A stretch of 64,000 nt of DNA, from assembly GCA_902774365.1 (NCBI GenBank), contig CACYHX010000017.1:1-64000 (forward strand), read 5' to 3'. The position numbers and the translations under genes were made by a program. Positions 18,104 through 27,800 of the stretch are shown piece by piece. The stretch comes from an uncultured Bacteroidia bacterium (GTDB taxonomy: Bacteria; Bacteroidota; Bacteroidia; Bacteroidales; F082). The notes below the pieces were generated by a model. The model saw only the letters and a list, made by a program, of their open reading frames with translations, did no database searches and was not told where the DNA came from. Positions within the stretch are counted from its first letter, which is position 1; every line of letters starts with the position of its first letter.

Positions 18104-18853
18104 TCAATAGTCGTTTTCTATGGGCAAAGCCGCGAGGGCTTCAGCCGCTGATTTGGTCGCCACGGGCTCATCACGGAGGATGTGACCGTCGCGAAGGAAT
18201 ATCGTTCTGCTCGTAAACACCGCGATGTCGGACTCATGCGTCACAAAGGCGATGGTCTTACCCTGCTCGTGGAGGCTCTGGAAGAGGCTCATGATCTCGT
18301 ATGACGTGCGCGTGTCGAGGTTACCCGTGGCTTCGTCGGCGAGGACGATGACGGGGTCGTTGACCAAGGCGCGGGCGATGGCTACACGTTGCTGCTGGCC
18401 GCCCGAGAGCTGGTTGGGCATGTGTTCCATGCGGTCCTTCAAGCCGACGAGTTCCAAGGCATGTTGCGCCCTCTCGCGACGCTCACGGTGCGACACATCG
18501 GGGTTATACACCAAAGGCAGCTCCACGTTCTCAAGGGCCGAGGTGCGCGGCAGGAGGTTGTAGGACTGGAACACGAAGCCGATCTTACGGTTGCGTATCT
18601 CCGACAGCTCGTTTTTAGAGCGTTCGCGCACGGAGATGCCGTCGATGTAGTATTCGCCCGACGTGGGTTGGTCGAGGCAGCCAAGGATGTTGAGCAAGGT
18701 CGACTTGCCGCTGCCCGACGAGCCCATGATACTCACGAACTCGCCCTGGCATATCTCGAACGTCACGCCCTTGAGGGCATGCACCTCCTCGCTGCCGACG
18801 ACGAAGGTCCGCTTGAGGTTCTCGACCTTGATGATGGATTGCCGTTCGCTCAT
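18104..18853 (-). CDS. MacB/LolD-like ABC transporter ATPase
   Basis: The product has 249 residues from the ATG at 18853. Walker A is MGSSGSGKSTLLN, the Q-loop is in GFVFQSYNLLPR, the signature is QLSGGQQQRVAIARAL, Walker B is PVIVLADEATGNLD, and the switch His is in FVTHESD. It powers the adjacent MacB-like permease. An in-frame TTG 6 bases upstream overlaps the adaptor gene stop. Gaps are 2 bases to the adaptor gene and 1 base to the permease gene, a tightly packed operon. Confidence 0.94.
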   Translation of the reverse strand: MSERQSIIKVENLKRTFVVGSEEVHALKGVTFEICQGEFVSIMGSSGSGKSTLLNILGCLDQPTSGEYYIDGISVRERSKNELSEIRNRKIGFVFQSYNLLPRTSALENVELPLVYNPDVSHRERRERAQHALELVGLKDRMEHMPNQLSGGQQQRVAIARALVNDPVIVLADEATGNLDTRTSYEIMSLFQSLHEQGKTIAFVTHESDIAVFTSRTIFLRDGHILRDEPVATKSAAEALAALPIENDY

Positions 18854-18855
18854 GG

Positions 18856-20118
18856 TCAATTCTTGGCGTTGCCGCTCTTGTTGCTGTTGTTTCTGTTTCT
18901 TCCAGGAGGGCCGGGCATGAAGGGGTTCTCACCCTTCTTCACGGCTTTCTCCTTGACGACATACTGTGCCGACAGCACCACCGAGTCGCCGGCCTGCACG
19001 CCTTGCTCCACGATCTTGTAGGCGCCGTCGCTCATACCCACTTTGACGGGGCGCGGGCTCATGTCGTCGCCATGCTTCACCCACACCACATCATGATCCG
19101 CCATGCCCTTCTCGCCCATCTGCGGGCGTTCTCCTTGTGGAGGCTGTGGGCGTTGGCCTTCTGGCTTGTCGGCCTTGCGAATGGCCTTGAGCACCGCCTC
19201 GTCGGGCGTGAAGTTGAAGGCTTCGGCAGGCACGGCAAGACCCGTCTCCTCTTCCGTGACGATGGTCACGCTGGCGGTCATGCCGGGGAAGAGCTTCTGG
19301 TCGGGGTTGGGCGCCTCGATGATGACGGTATAGGTCACCACATTGCTTGTGGTGGTGGGTTTCATGCGAATCTGGTTCACGGTGCCCGTGAAGATTTCAT
19401 CCATGTAGGCGTCGACGGTAAAGGTCACCCGCTGCCCCACCTTCACCTGCCCGATGTCGGCTTCGTCGACGTCGGCCTCCACCTGCATCTTGGTGAGGTC
19501 GTTAGCGAGTGTGAACAGCGTAGGCGTGCTAAACGAGGCAGCCACGGTCTGACCCACCTCCACGGCGCGGTCGAGGACGATGCCGTCGATGGGCGAGTAG
19601 ATCTCGGCATACGCCAAGTCGACACGAGCCTGGTCGTAGGCGGCTTGCGCGTTGCGTTTGCTCATCTGTGCCTGTGTGTAGCTGTTTTGCGCCTCCTGGT
19701 AGGCGGCCAGAGTGGCGGCGTTGGCCTCATAGAGCTGCTTGGTGCGCTCGTAGGTGAGCTTGGCATAGTTGAGCTGGCTCTCGGCCGAGGTGAGGCTGGC
19801 CATGGCGCGGCTGAGGCTCTGGTTGAGCGTCTGCTTGTCCAACTCGGCCATCAACTGGCCTTTCTTCACCACATCGTTGTAGTCGACATAGATCTTCTCC
19901 ACCTTACCCGAAACCTGGGTACCCACTTCGACGGTCTCCACCGGCTCGATGGTGCCCGTGGCGGTAACGGTGTTTTCAACAGTGTACTCCCCTACCACAT
20001 GGGTACGGATGACCAACTCTTTGTTGGCCGACTTCGTGGCCTTGACAATCATTGCCACGACAATCGCCAAAACGACGATGCCGAGGATGATCAGCCATAT
20101 TTTTCTTTTTTTCTTCAT
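18856..20118 (-). CDS. MacA-like periplasmic adaptor (membrane fusion protein)
   Basis: The product has 420 residues with an N-terminal membrane anchor (KIWLIILGIVVLAIVVAMIV). The adaptor order is visible: TVTATGTIEPVETVEVGTQV, VVKKGQLMAELDKQTL, a long coiled coil (residues ~95-180), YSPIDGIVLDRAVEVGQTV, and beta-barrel strands with VTIVTEEETGLAVPAEAF. Residues ~325-350 hold an unusual proline-, glutamine- and glycine-rich insert (GQRPQPPQGERPQMGEKG) in the membrane-proximal domain. The C-terminus is low-complexity and basic (GPPGRNRNNSNKSGNAKN). Both may be loosely ordered. It links the MacB-like pump to the TolC-like channel gene just upstream. Confidence 0.93.
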   Translation of the reverse strand: MKKKRKIWLIILGIVVLAIVVAMIVKATKSANKELVIRTHVVGEYTVENTVTATGTIEPVETVEVGTQVSGKVEKIYVDYNDVVKKGQLMAELDKQTLNQSLSRAMASLTSAESQLNYAKLTYERTKQLYEANAATLAAYQEAQNSYTQAQMSKRNAQAAYDQARVDLAYAEIYSPIDGIVLDRAVEVGQTVAASFSTPTLFTLANDLTKMQVEADVDEADIGQVKVGQRVTFTVDAYMDEIFTGTVNQIRMKPTTTSNVVTYTVIIEAPNPDQKLFPGMTASVTIVTEEETGLAVPAEAFNFTPDEAVLKAIRKADKPEGQRPQPPQGERPQMGEKGMADHDVVWVKHGDDMSPRPVKVGMSDGAYKIVEQGVQAGDSVVLSAQYVVKEKAVKKGENPFMPGPPGRNRNNSNKSGNAKN

Positions 20119-20120
20119 AT

Positions 20121-21425
20121 TTATAGTGTGATCTTATTTCCCATATAAATATCCAAGATCTTCCGTTTCATCACCAAAGAATACTTGTTCTGGATGTAGT
20201 TGTTGAGCACGTTGAGGTAAGCGTTCTGCTGTTGCAGCAGTTCCACTGTGGTGATGCTGCCGTATTGGTATTGCATGTTATACGCGTTAAAACTCTTGCT
20301 GTAGGCTTCTTCGCGCACCTGTGATACTTTGTATGCATTATAGGCCGAAACGACGTTACGGTAGGCTTGTGACACGTTTTGGCGCACCGTAAGGGCTGCC
20401 TGTTCATAATCGAGCTGGGCCTGCTGCAGGGCGATACGGCTTTTCTTCACATTGGCCTTCGTTTGTCCGCGGCTGTAGATGGGGATGCTCATCGAGATGC
20501 CGGCCGACTCCGTCGGGGTGTTATACCAGTTCTTGTTGCCGTTGCCGTCGAACGAAAGCACACCCATGCCCACATTGGCATTGGCTGAGATGGACGGGAA
20601 GTAGTTGCCACGTGCCAAGTCGACGCTCTTTTCGGCCAAGCGGATGTCGTAGTCGCTGACGCGCAGGTCGGGCATATAGTCCATGGCGAGGCTGATGGCT
20701 TCTTCCTCGGTAGGCAGGGATGCTTTCAGGCCGTCGAGGTCGTCGGTGTTGGGCGACACGATGGTCAAGTCGTCTGCGGGATCCATGGAGAGCAGCACTT
20801 TCAGGTCGAGGAGATTGTTCTCGATGTTGATGCGGGTGTCGACTACGTTATTAGAGTCGCTGTAGTATTGTGCCTCCAATAGCAGCATATCGCTTTCGAG
20901 GATGGTACCCACCTTGTAGCGCTGCCGGCCTTGTTTCATCTGCTCACGGCTGGTGTTGAGCACTTCGAGCTGATAGTTGAGCAGTTCCTGGTTGCCGAGG
21001 ATGGTGAGGAAACTCTGCAGGATCTGTGTGGTGAGTTGGTTGTCATAGCGTTCAAGTTGCACCTCGTTGCGTTCCACGTTGAGGCGGTTCTGCTCGATGG
21101 TGTTGTTGATGTTGCCGCCTTGGTAAATCGTCACCGAGGAGCCCACGCCCACATTGCCCGATGTCGACCAGCCGTTTGCATTGTTTGAGATGTTTTGTCC
21201 AACCGAGGCGCTCAGGTTAGGCAGGCGTTGTTGTTTTGACTGTTGGTAAGAGGTCTCCAACGACTCGCCCGTCAGCTTCATTGACTTACGCTCGAGGCTG
21301 TTGGAGAAGGCAAAACGGATGCAGTCCTCCAAGGTAAACCGGTAGGAAGCGCTTTCCTGGGCCGAAAGGGTGCCGACAATCAGGAGCAACAAAGTCAATA
21401 TGGTAATGTGTCTTTTCATGGCCAT
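20121..21425 (-). CDS. TolC-family outer-membrane efflux protein
   Basis: The product has 434 residues, with signal peptide MAMKRHITILTLLLLIVGTLSAQ. A second ATG 6 bases in (21419) is equally possible. The OEP fold is recognised from TLEDCIRFAFSNSLERKSMK at the N-terminus, the repeated long helices with TYRN/AY spacing, and the C-terminal repeat copy QQAQLDYEQAALTVRQNVSQ and YKYGTI-like motifs (YQYGSITTVELLQQQ). It forms the outer-membrane exit duct for the MacAB-like pump encoded downstream, and is the first gene of the six-gene operon. A hairpin plus T-run lies between its promoter and its start. Confidence 0.92.
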   Translation of the reverse strand: MAMKRHITILTLLLLIVGTLSAQESASYRFTLEDCIRFAFSNSLERKSMKLTGESLETSYQQSKQQRLPNLSASVGQNISNNANGWSTSGNVGVGSSVTIYQGGNINNTIEQNRLNVERNEVQLERYDNQLTTQILQSFLTILGNQELLNYQLEVLNTSREQMKQGRQRYKVGTILESDMLLLEAQYYSDSNNVVDTRINIENNLLDLKVLLSMDPADDLTIVSPNTDDLDGLKASLPTEEEAISLAMDYMPDLRVSDYDIRLAEKSVDLARGNYFPSISANANVGMGVLSFDGNGNKNWYNTPTESAGISMSIPIYSRGQTKANVKKSRIALQQAQLDYEQAALTVRQNVSQAYRNVVSAYNAYKVSQVREEAYSKSFNAYNMQYQYGSITTVELLQQQNAYLNVLNNYIQNKYSLVMKRKILDIYMGNKITL

Positions 21426-21430
21426 GTAGA

Positions 21431-21468
21431 AAAAAAAACAGACCAGTTAATAAAATCAACTGGTCTGG
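21431..21468 (-). promoter_or_regulatory. Terminator-like hairpin in the efflux operon leader (attenuator candidate)
   Basis: On the minus strand the leader reads a stem CAGACCAGTT / AACTGGTCTG (10 perfect pairs) followed at once by nine T, then 5 bases to the ATG at 21425. It lies after the promoter at 21500, so a terminator here would stop the operon before its first gene. GTTAAT occurs twice earlier in the leader (21480s-21490s) and is complementary to ATTAAC in the terminator's loop and 3' arm, which would allow an alternative pairing. Attenuation is inferred, not shown. Confidence 0.55.
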
Positions 21469-21499
21469 AAAAAACAATTCATTAACTTCATTAACGAGG

Positions 21500-21507
21500 C
21501 AAAGATA
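21500..21507 (-). promoter_or_regulatory. -7 box TATCTTTG for the efflux/two-component operon
   Basis: caaagata on the plus strand gives TATCTTTG, 75 bases upstream of the TolC-like ATG. The leader is unusually long for this window and carries the hairpin at 21431-21468. Confidence 0.6.
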
Positions 21508-21567
21508 AGGTCAAGTATCTTTTCCCCGAATAACATAGGGAATGAAGCGGAAAAATTAGGCCTTGAA

Positions 21568-21598
21568 GCCCACTATAGTCCCTTTCGGACGTTATAGG
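21568..21598 (-). terminator. Imperfect hairpin after the small anchor-peptide gene
   Basis: Just past the stop codon at 21600 the minus strand can pair CTATAACGTCC with GGACTATAG around a GAAAG loop, with a two-base bulge. A short T run (five T at 21556-21552) follows some 15 bases later. It could end the beta-helix module transcript; the evidence is weak. Confidence 0.3.
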
Positions 21599-21599
21599 C

Positions 21600-21872
21600 T
21601 CAATCCTCTTTCTTCCTCTTGCCAAGCAGGTAGGCGCCTCCCAAGGCGGCGAGCATGGCAATGCCGCTACCCACGGGGACATAGGGCTCAGCTTGGTCGA
21701 AGTCGACTTCATGGATGGGGATGATCAGACCGATGTCCTCCCATTCTGCATCACGTTCCGAATCCAAGTCTTCCTGCGTCAAGAACACCTGCGAACGCAG
21801 GGGCATCGACAGCAGCAACATGGCTGCCATCAACATAAATACCTTTTTCGTGTTTCTAATATTGTGTTTCAT
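21600..21872 (-). CDS. Small secreted protein with C-terminal PVGxG-helix-KR anchor motif (module 1)
   Basis: The product has 90 residues. An N-terminal signal (MLMAAMLLLSMPLRSQ) is followed by a short acidic region (LTQEDLDSERDAEWEDIG). The C-terminal third is PVGSGIAMLAALGGAYLLGK followed by RKKED: a Pro/Gly motif, a hydrophobic helix and a basic tail. The same tail occurs in the other small protein at 28894-29172, while the middles differ. This is the tripartite layout of sorting signals such as LPXTG or PEP-CTERM, though neither exact motif is present; it might be only a membrane anchor. It starts 20 bases after the giant beta-helix gene and is almost certainly co-transcribed with it. No function is known to me. 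Confidence 0.75.
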   Translation of the reverse strand: MKHNIRNTKKVFMLMAAMLLLSMPLRSQVFLTQEDLDSERDAEWEDIGLIIPIHEVDFDQAEPYVPVGSGIAMLAALGGAYLLGKRKKED

Positions 21873-21892
21873 CTTTCCTATGTTTTTCGAAG

Positions 21893-24800
21893 TTATTTAC
21901 TAATGACCATTTTTTGCACTCTGCTCTGCTTGCCTTCCGTCAGGCGCATGACGTAGACGCCGTTGGCGACGTTAGGCAGCGCCATCGTGGTCTGTACGCC
22001 GTGCAGCTCTTGTTGAGCCACCATGCGACCGTTGACGTCAAACACCTGCAGCAGGCCTTCACCCGTCACGACGAGCTCGTCGCCCATGACGAAGGCGAAG
22101 TTCTGGTTGGCTTCAACTTCTTCAGGTTCTTCGATGCCCGTGTAACCGAACACCAGCTTGAAGCGGCTCTTGTAGTCCGACTTCTTGGCGAAGAACTTGT
22201 ATTCGCTGGCGCTGAGGCAGTCAATGTCGGCACCCGTCATGTTGTCGATGAGGTGCAGGTAGCTGAACTCACCGTTGCGGGTGTTCCAACGCATCGTGTA
22301 TTCAGTGTCTTTGACCGTCTCGAAGCGGACGTTGGCTTCGCTGATGCCGGGCAGGGTGTAGGCGATGGTGTAGTCTTCGTCGTTGTAGTGGCACCACATC
22401 TTACCGTTGCCAAGGCGCAGGCCCTTCATCACTTTGGCACCGCCCTCGGTGGGACGACCCAATTCGATGGTGACCACGTCGGCGAGGCCGTTCTCCTCAA
22501 TGGCGAACAGGTTGACCAACGGGTAGTTGATGTGTGCATCACCGCGGAACTTGGAGGTGACGGTGTCGGTGGCGTTACGCTGATCGGGATAGAAGAATGC
22601 CGTAGCTGCATCTGCAGGTTCCTCCAGCAGGACGAAGAAGCCCTGATGCGGGTGGATGAAGCGACCTGCACCAACGCCCTCGTTGTCGGAAGAGCCGTAG
22701 AGGTAGGTGTGGTAGAAGGTGACGCTGTCACCACCGATGGTTCTCTCATAGTCCTCATCGAGGATGGTATAGCTGGCCTTGTAGCGGTCATCCCAAATGG
22801 CGTCGACATCTTCACTATTTGCTAAGGCGAAGAGGTCGAAGTCGAGGTAAGCCTGATAGGGGTTACCCAGCAGGTTGTAGCCATGACGCGGCACGCCTTC
22901 AGTACGGGTCAAGTTATAATCGACTTCGTCGGCGTTCAGGGTACCCAGGCACTGCAGGAAGGTCTCCTCACGAGTGGCAGCAAAGTAGCCCTTGCCAGGA
23001 ATCCAATACGTCTCGTTGCCCAAAGTCGAGCCGTCGCCATAGTAGTCGATCGTCTCGTGTTCGGGAGTATCGAAGTGGTGGTGGCTGTTGCTGTTGCGCT
23101 TGAAGTTAATCCAGTGGTAGTTCGTCTCGTCATAGGAGTAGAAGTCCCACTCGTTAAAGTAGCTACCTTCTTCAATCGTGGCATCGGAGGTGGGATAATC
23201 CTTGCCGAACCTATGGCTCGGGAAGTAGCCGTGTCTTGCGTTGTCCTTCGGGAAGAACAGGTAGTAAGGCATGCCTGCCGGATGACCAAAGTCGAAGTCG
23301 TAGGTGCCGTTGTCGTAGTTAATGCCTATCGGAGCATCCGACAGCGGGGTGGAGACCATGTGCCAGTCGGTGGCATCGGGTTCAACGTCGAGTTCTTCGG
23401 CATAGGTCGGTTGGGCACCGCCCAAGCCGGCTGAGTTGTCGAGGGTGACACCCACATAGGCCGTCAACTCGTTATCGTTGAGCAGGACCACGTCTTCGGC
23501 GATGTAGAGCGAAGCGGCGGAGGCGCTGTTGTCGCCCGTCACGTTCTCGCTGCTCTTGTACATCCAGATGGCTTCGTCGGCAGCGGTATGATCGGCCATC
23601 AAGTCGTCAACCAAGCCGTAGTAGAGGTACGGGTCGCCATTCTGAGCAGCCACAGCCTCATATTCAGGCATACGCAGGATCGGGTAGTCGTCGTTCAAGG
23701 GCTTCATGTCTTCGCTCACTTGCCACGGGCGGCCCCACTTGGTGTAGGTGGCCTTGTGGGCGGCGTCCTGATTCACCCATGCGTTCAAGGCGATGAGCAT
23801 CTGTTTGTCGACATCATCACCGGTGGGGACAAAGTTGTTATTGCCGTCAGCCAGCGACACCTGCGTGTCGCGGTGGCCATAGAGGTAAGGCAGGTAGGTA
23901 AGACCGAAGTTGCCATGGCCCGTCGGGGCGTTACCAGTAACCTTAAAGGTGGTCTGGCCGGGATGTGCATAGCAGTAGGTCACCGTGCCATTATTGTTGT
24001 CACCGACGAGGCTACCGAAGTTGCTGGTCGGGATGGTGGGACGCAGACGTGAGTAGCAGTTCTCCACGTTGCCGCGGTTGATGGCCACGAGGCCACCAGC
24101 ATATTGCGAATTGCCCGTCTTATTAAATGAGGTGTTGGCGAAGCTGTTCAGCATGTCACCCTTGACGATGGAGCCGATGAGGCCGCCCATCGTGCCACCC
24201 GTCATGTCAGAGATGGCCATGGTGGAGTGGATGGTAGGTGAGCCAGCACCCGTATTGCCGATGCGACCGATGAGACCGCCGAGGATGGCGTTGGGGTTGC
24301 TCGCCACCAAGATGCCTTGCGTCTCGCTGTTGTTGATGTCGGTAGCGCCGGCCACCTCACCAACGAGAGCACCCATCACGAGGTCGGGGTTATTGTCGAT
24401 ATGGTATTCAAGGTTCTTGACAAACACGTTGTTGATGTCGGCGTCGTTGACATAGCCGAACATACCGTAAGCCAGCACGCCATCGAGGCCTTGGCCATAG
24501 ACCAAGCCGCTGATGTCGGAGACGATGTGGCCGTTGCCGTTGAAGGTACCTTGGAACGGTTCAGGCGTGCTACCGCTGACACCCAGGAAGCCAATCGGCA
24601 CCCAGCCGAAGTCACCCATCGCGACGTCAGCCTCCAAGTTGACGACGAGGTCAGAAGAGGTATGAGGATCGGATCCGTTGAGGCCGTTGACATAGCTGAT
24701 CAGCCAAGCCAAACCTTCCTTGTTGCTGATGGTGATTGTGTCGCCATTCACAACGAAGCCGTTGTCGGGCACGTCGGCGAGGCTGGTGACAGCCTCAGGC

Positions 24801-27800
24801 CAGAAACCGTAGAGGTAGACATGGTCGGGGTCGAATTCCGAAGGCCAGGTGGTGTAGTGCACCGACTTGTAGCGTTCAGAGTCGTCGAACAGCACCAGGT
24901 TGAGGTCGTGGCCAGCACCAGTGGTGAAACGGTCGAGGTATTCCCAGCTCGTAGCGGAACGCGCGCAGAAGATCACAGGCACGTGGTTGTGAGGCACGCT
25001 GAAGCCGATATGTGACGTGGTGCTGATACCGCCTTCGATGACGGTGATCACGTCACGGTGGTTGGTTTCGGTATAGGCATGGGCCACAGGCACGGGCAGG
25101 TAGATGTTGTTACGGGTTAATTTGGTAGGCTCGTAAGTCTCAGCCGTCTCACTACCTTCGAGGTCATGGGCGAAGTTCTTGTCAGCCGTGACGACGCTCT
25201 GAGCCTTGGACGCCTCACCCACCACGACGGTACCTTTCAGATAGACGCCGCCGCCGTTCTTGCCCGTAGGCACGTGGTTGCGGTTCAAAATAGCGCTGCC
25301 CTTCAGTTTGAGCGTGCCTTCGTCGTTGACGTACATACCGCCGCCAGCGGTGCTGGCATAGTTGAGGCTCACCGTACCATCGACGAACTCAACTTCACCG
25401 CGGTTGGCAAAGATACCACCGCCGTTGACAGCCGTATTGTATTGCAGGTAGCTCAAGGTCGAGCCTTCCTTGGTGATGAGGACGGTTGCAGTAGGACCGT
25501 TGCTATAGATGCCACCGCCATCAGCATCGGCAGTGTTGTAGTTGATTTTACCACCTCTGACCGTGATGGCACCACCAGCAGAGTAGATACCACCACCATT
25601 ACGGGCGCTGTTGGCCCTGCCGGAGGCACCAATGGCAGCACCGCCCGAAAGCGTGCAGGAGCCGCCTTCCATGTAGACACCACCGCCATAGCCGTTAGGA
25701 GCACCGTTGCCGCTCACGGCACCACCGGTCATCGTAGCGGTACCACCTTTCATATAGAGGCCGCCGCCGGAGCCGCCCGATTGCGTGTTGTTACCTTGGG
25801 CCACTGTGCCGCCGATGTTACCACCTGACATGGTAAAGCTACCACCTTCGACATAGACGCCACCGCCAGCGCTTTTCGCCGTATTGTTCTTGATGACGGC
25901 ACTGGTGCCGCTCACCGTCATGGTACCGCTATTGACATACAAGCCACCGCCAGCACCATCGGATGCGGTAATGGCTTCGTTGTAGGAGACCTCACCGCCT
26001 TGCAGCGTCACGGTGGATGTACCGGTCACATAGAAACCGCCGCCACGACGACGTGCCTTGTTGGCGTTGGCTGCGCTGCCACCCACGGTACCCCCTTGCA
26101 GGGAGAAGGTGCCATTGCTGACGACGCCGGCGCCGCCCAGATTGGCTTGGTTCTTATAGAATGAAGAGGTACCCTTGATGGTCATGGAACCGGAAGCGAA
26201 GATGCCACCGCCTTGACCATTATCCCAGTTGGCAGTATTGCCATTGAAGGTGGCGCTGTTGATCGTCACCTGACCATTAGCCAAATAGATACCGCCACCG
26301 TTGTTACTAGCCGTATTGCTGATAATGGTACCGTTCGTAATCTTGGTTTCGACTGTGGAGTTGATATAAGCACCGCCGCCGTTGGTCGAAGCGATGTTGT
26401 AGCCGATGGTACCACCAGTCATCTCGAAGGAGCGCAGGTCGTAGACACCACCACCACTCTTGGCCTTGTTGGGATGGCCTGAGGTGCCGATGCTACCTCC
26501 CGTCATCTTAAAGCTGTTGCCCTCGGAAGAAGTGATATAAAGGCCGCCGCCATAATTTATGGCTTCGTTGTCGTAGACAGAGAGGCCGCTCACGGTGACT
26601 GCACTACCGCCGGTGACATAGATGCCGCCGCCGTTTTGTCCTGCCGTATTGCCCACCACCGAGCCGCTGGTCAGTGAAGTGGCTTGTGTCGTGTTGATGT
26701 AGGCACCACCGCCATGGCCCGTAGTGGCTTCGTTGTTGGCGATGGTAGCGCCGCTGCCATTCATGGTGAACTTACCGGCATCGTAGATACCACCACCGTT
26801 GGGAGCAGAGTTCTTGGCCTGTCCCACCACGCCGAGGCTACCGCCTGTCATGTTGTAGGTACATTGTGCCGTGAGGAAGGCACCGCCGCCGTTGCTGGCA
26901 GCCACGTTACCATAGATTTGGCCGCCTTTCATGTTGAAGGTACCTTTATACAGATAGAGACCTCCACCGTTGGTTCCAGCGGTATTGGTATAAATCTTAG
27001 CCGATCCTTGAACGGTGGGGCTACCATTGGCGAGGTAGATACCGCCGCCGTGACGGGCAGCTTGGTTGCTATACATTTCGGCGTTGCCCGACATTGAGAA
27101 GTTACCGGCGTTCAGATAAGCACCAGCACCGTCGTTGGCCGTGTTGGAGTACATCTTGCCGCCCGACATGGTGAAAGCACCACCAGCCAAGTAAAGGCCA
27201 CCGCCATTGTTAGCACTGCCGTTGGCGTTGTTGCTATAGATGCTGCCGCCCGACATGGTGACATTACCAAGTTCGTTGTAGACGCCACCACCGTTGCCCT
27301 GGGCCGTGTTGTTGCGGATGGTACCACCAGAGATGGTCACCGTACCAGCGCCCAAATAAACGCCGCCGCCAGGATTGCTCGTAGCCTTATTCGAGTAAAT
27401 CGAGCCGCCGCTCATGTTGAATTGACCTCTGTTATTTGTGGCAGAACCAGCCATAAACACACCGCCACCGCCAGCACTATAGTCGCCACCAGTGTAAGTG
27501 GTATTGCTATAAACGTTACCACCTTGCATGTTGAGGATCATGTTGGCAGCCATATATACGCCTGCGCCACGCGCTCCACTATTGTTATAAACCTTACAAC
27601 CATCATAGATATAAGCTGTTGCTCCATCGGTCACCGTGCCGCCGATATAGACGCCACCTCCACCGAAGTCACCATGGAAAGAATTGTTCTTGTTGTAAGG
27701 CGTGTTATGATGGATATCACTGGTACGTAATTCGATGCCGCCCATGTCAGCCACACAGATGCCATGGCCACCATAGTTCGACTTATTATAGCTGATTTCG

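Noticed and set aside
21600..21872. Classical LPXTG or PEP-CTERM signal in the small protein
   Set aside because: Neither exact motif is present and no sortase or exosortase gene is in the window, so it is described only as a tripartite tail.
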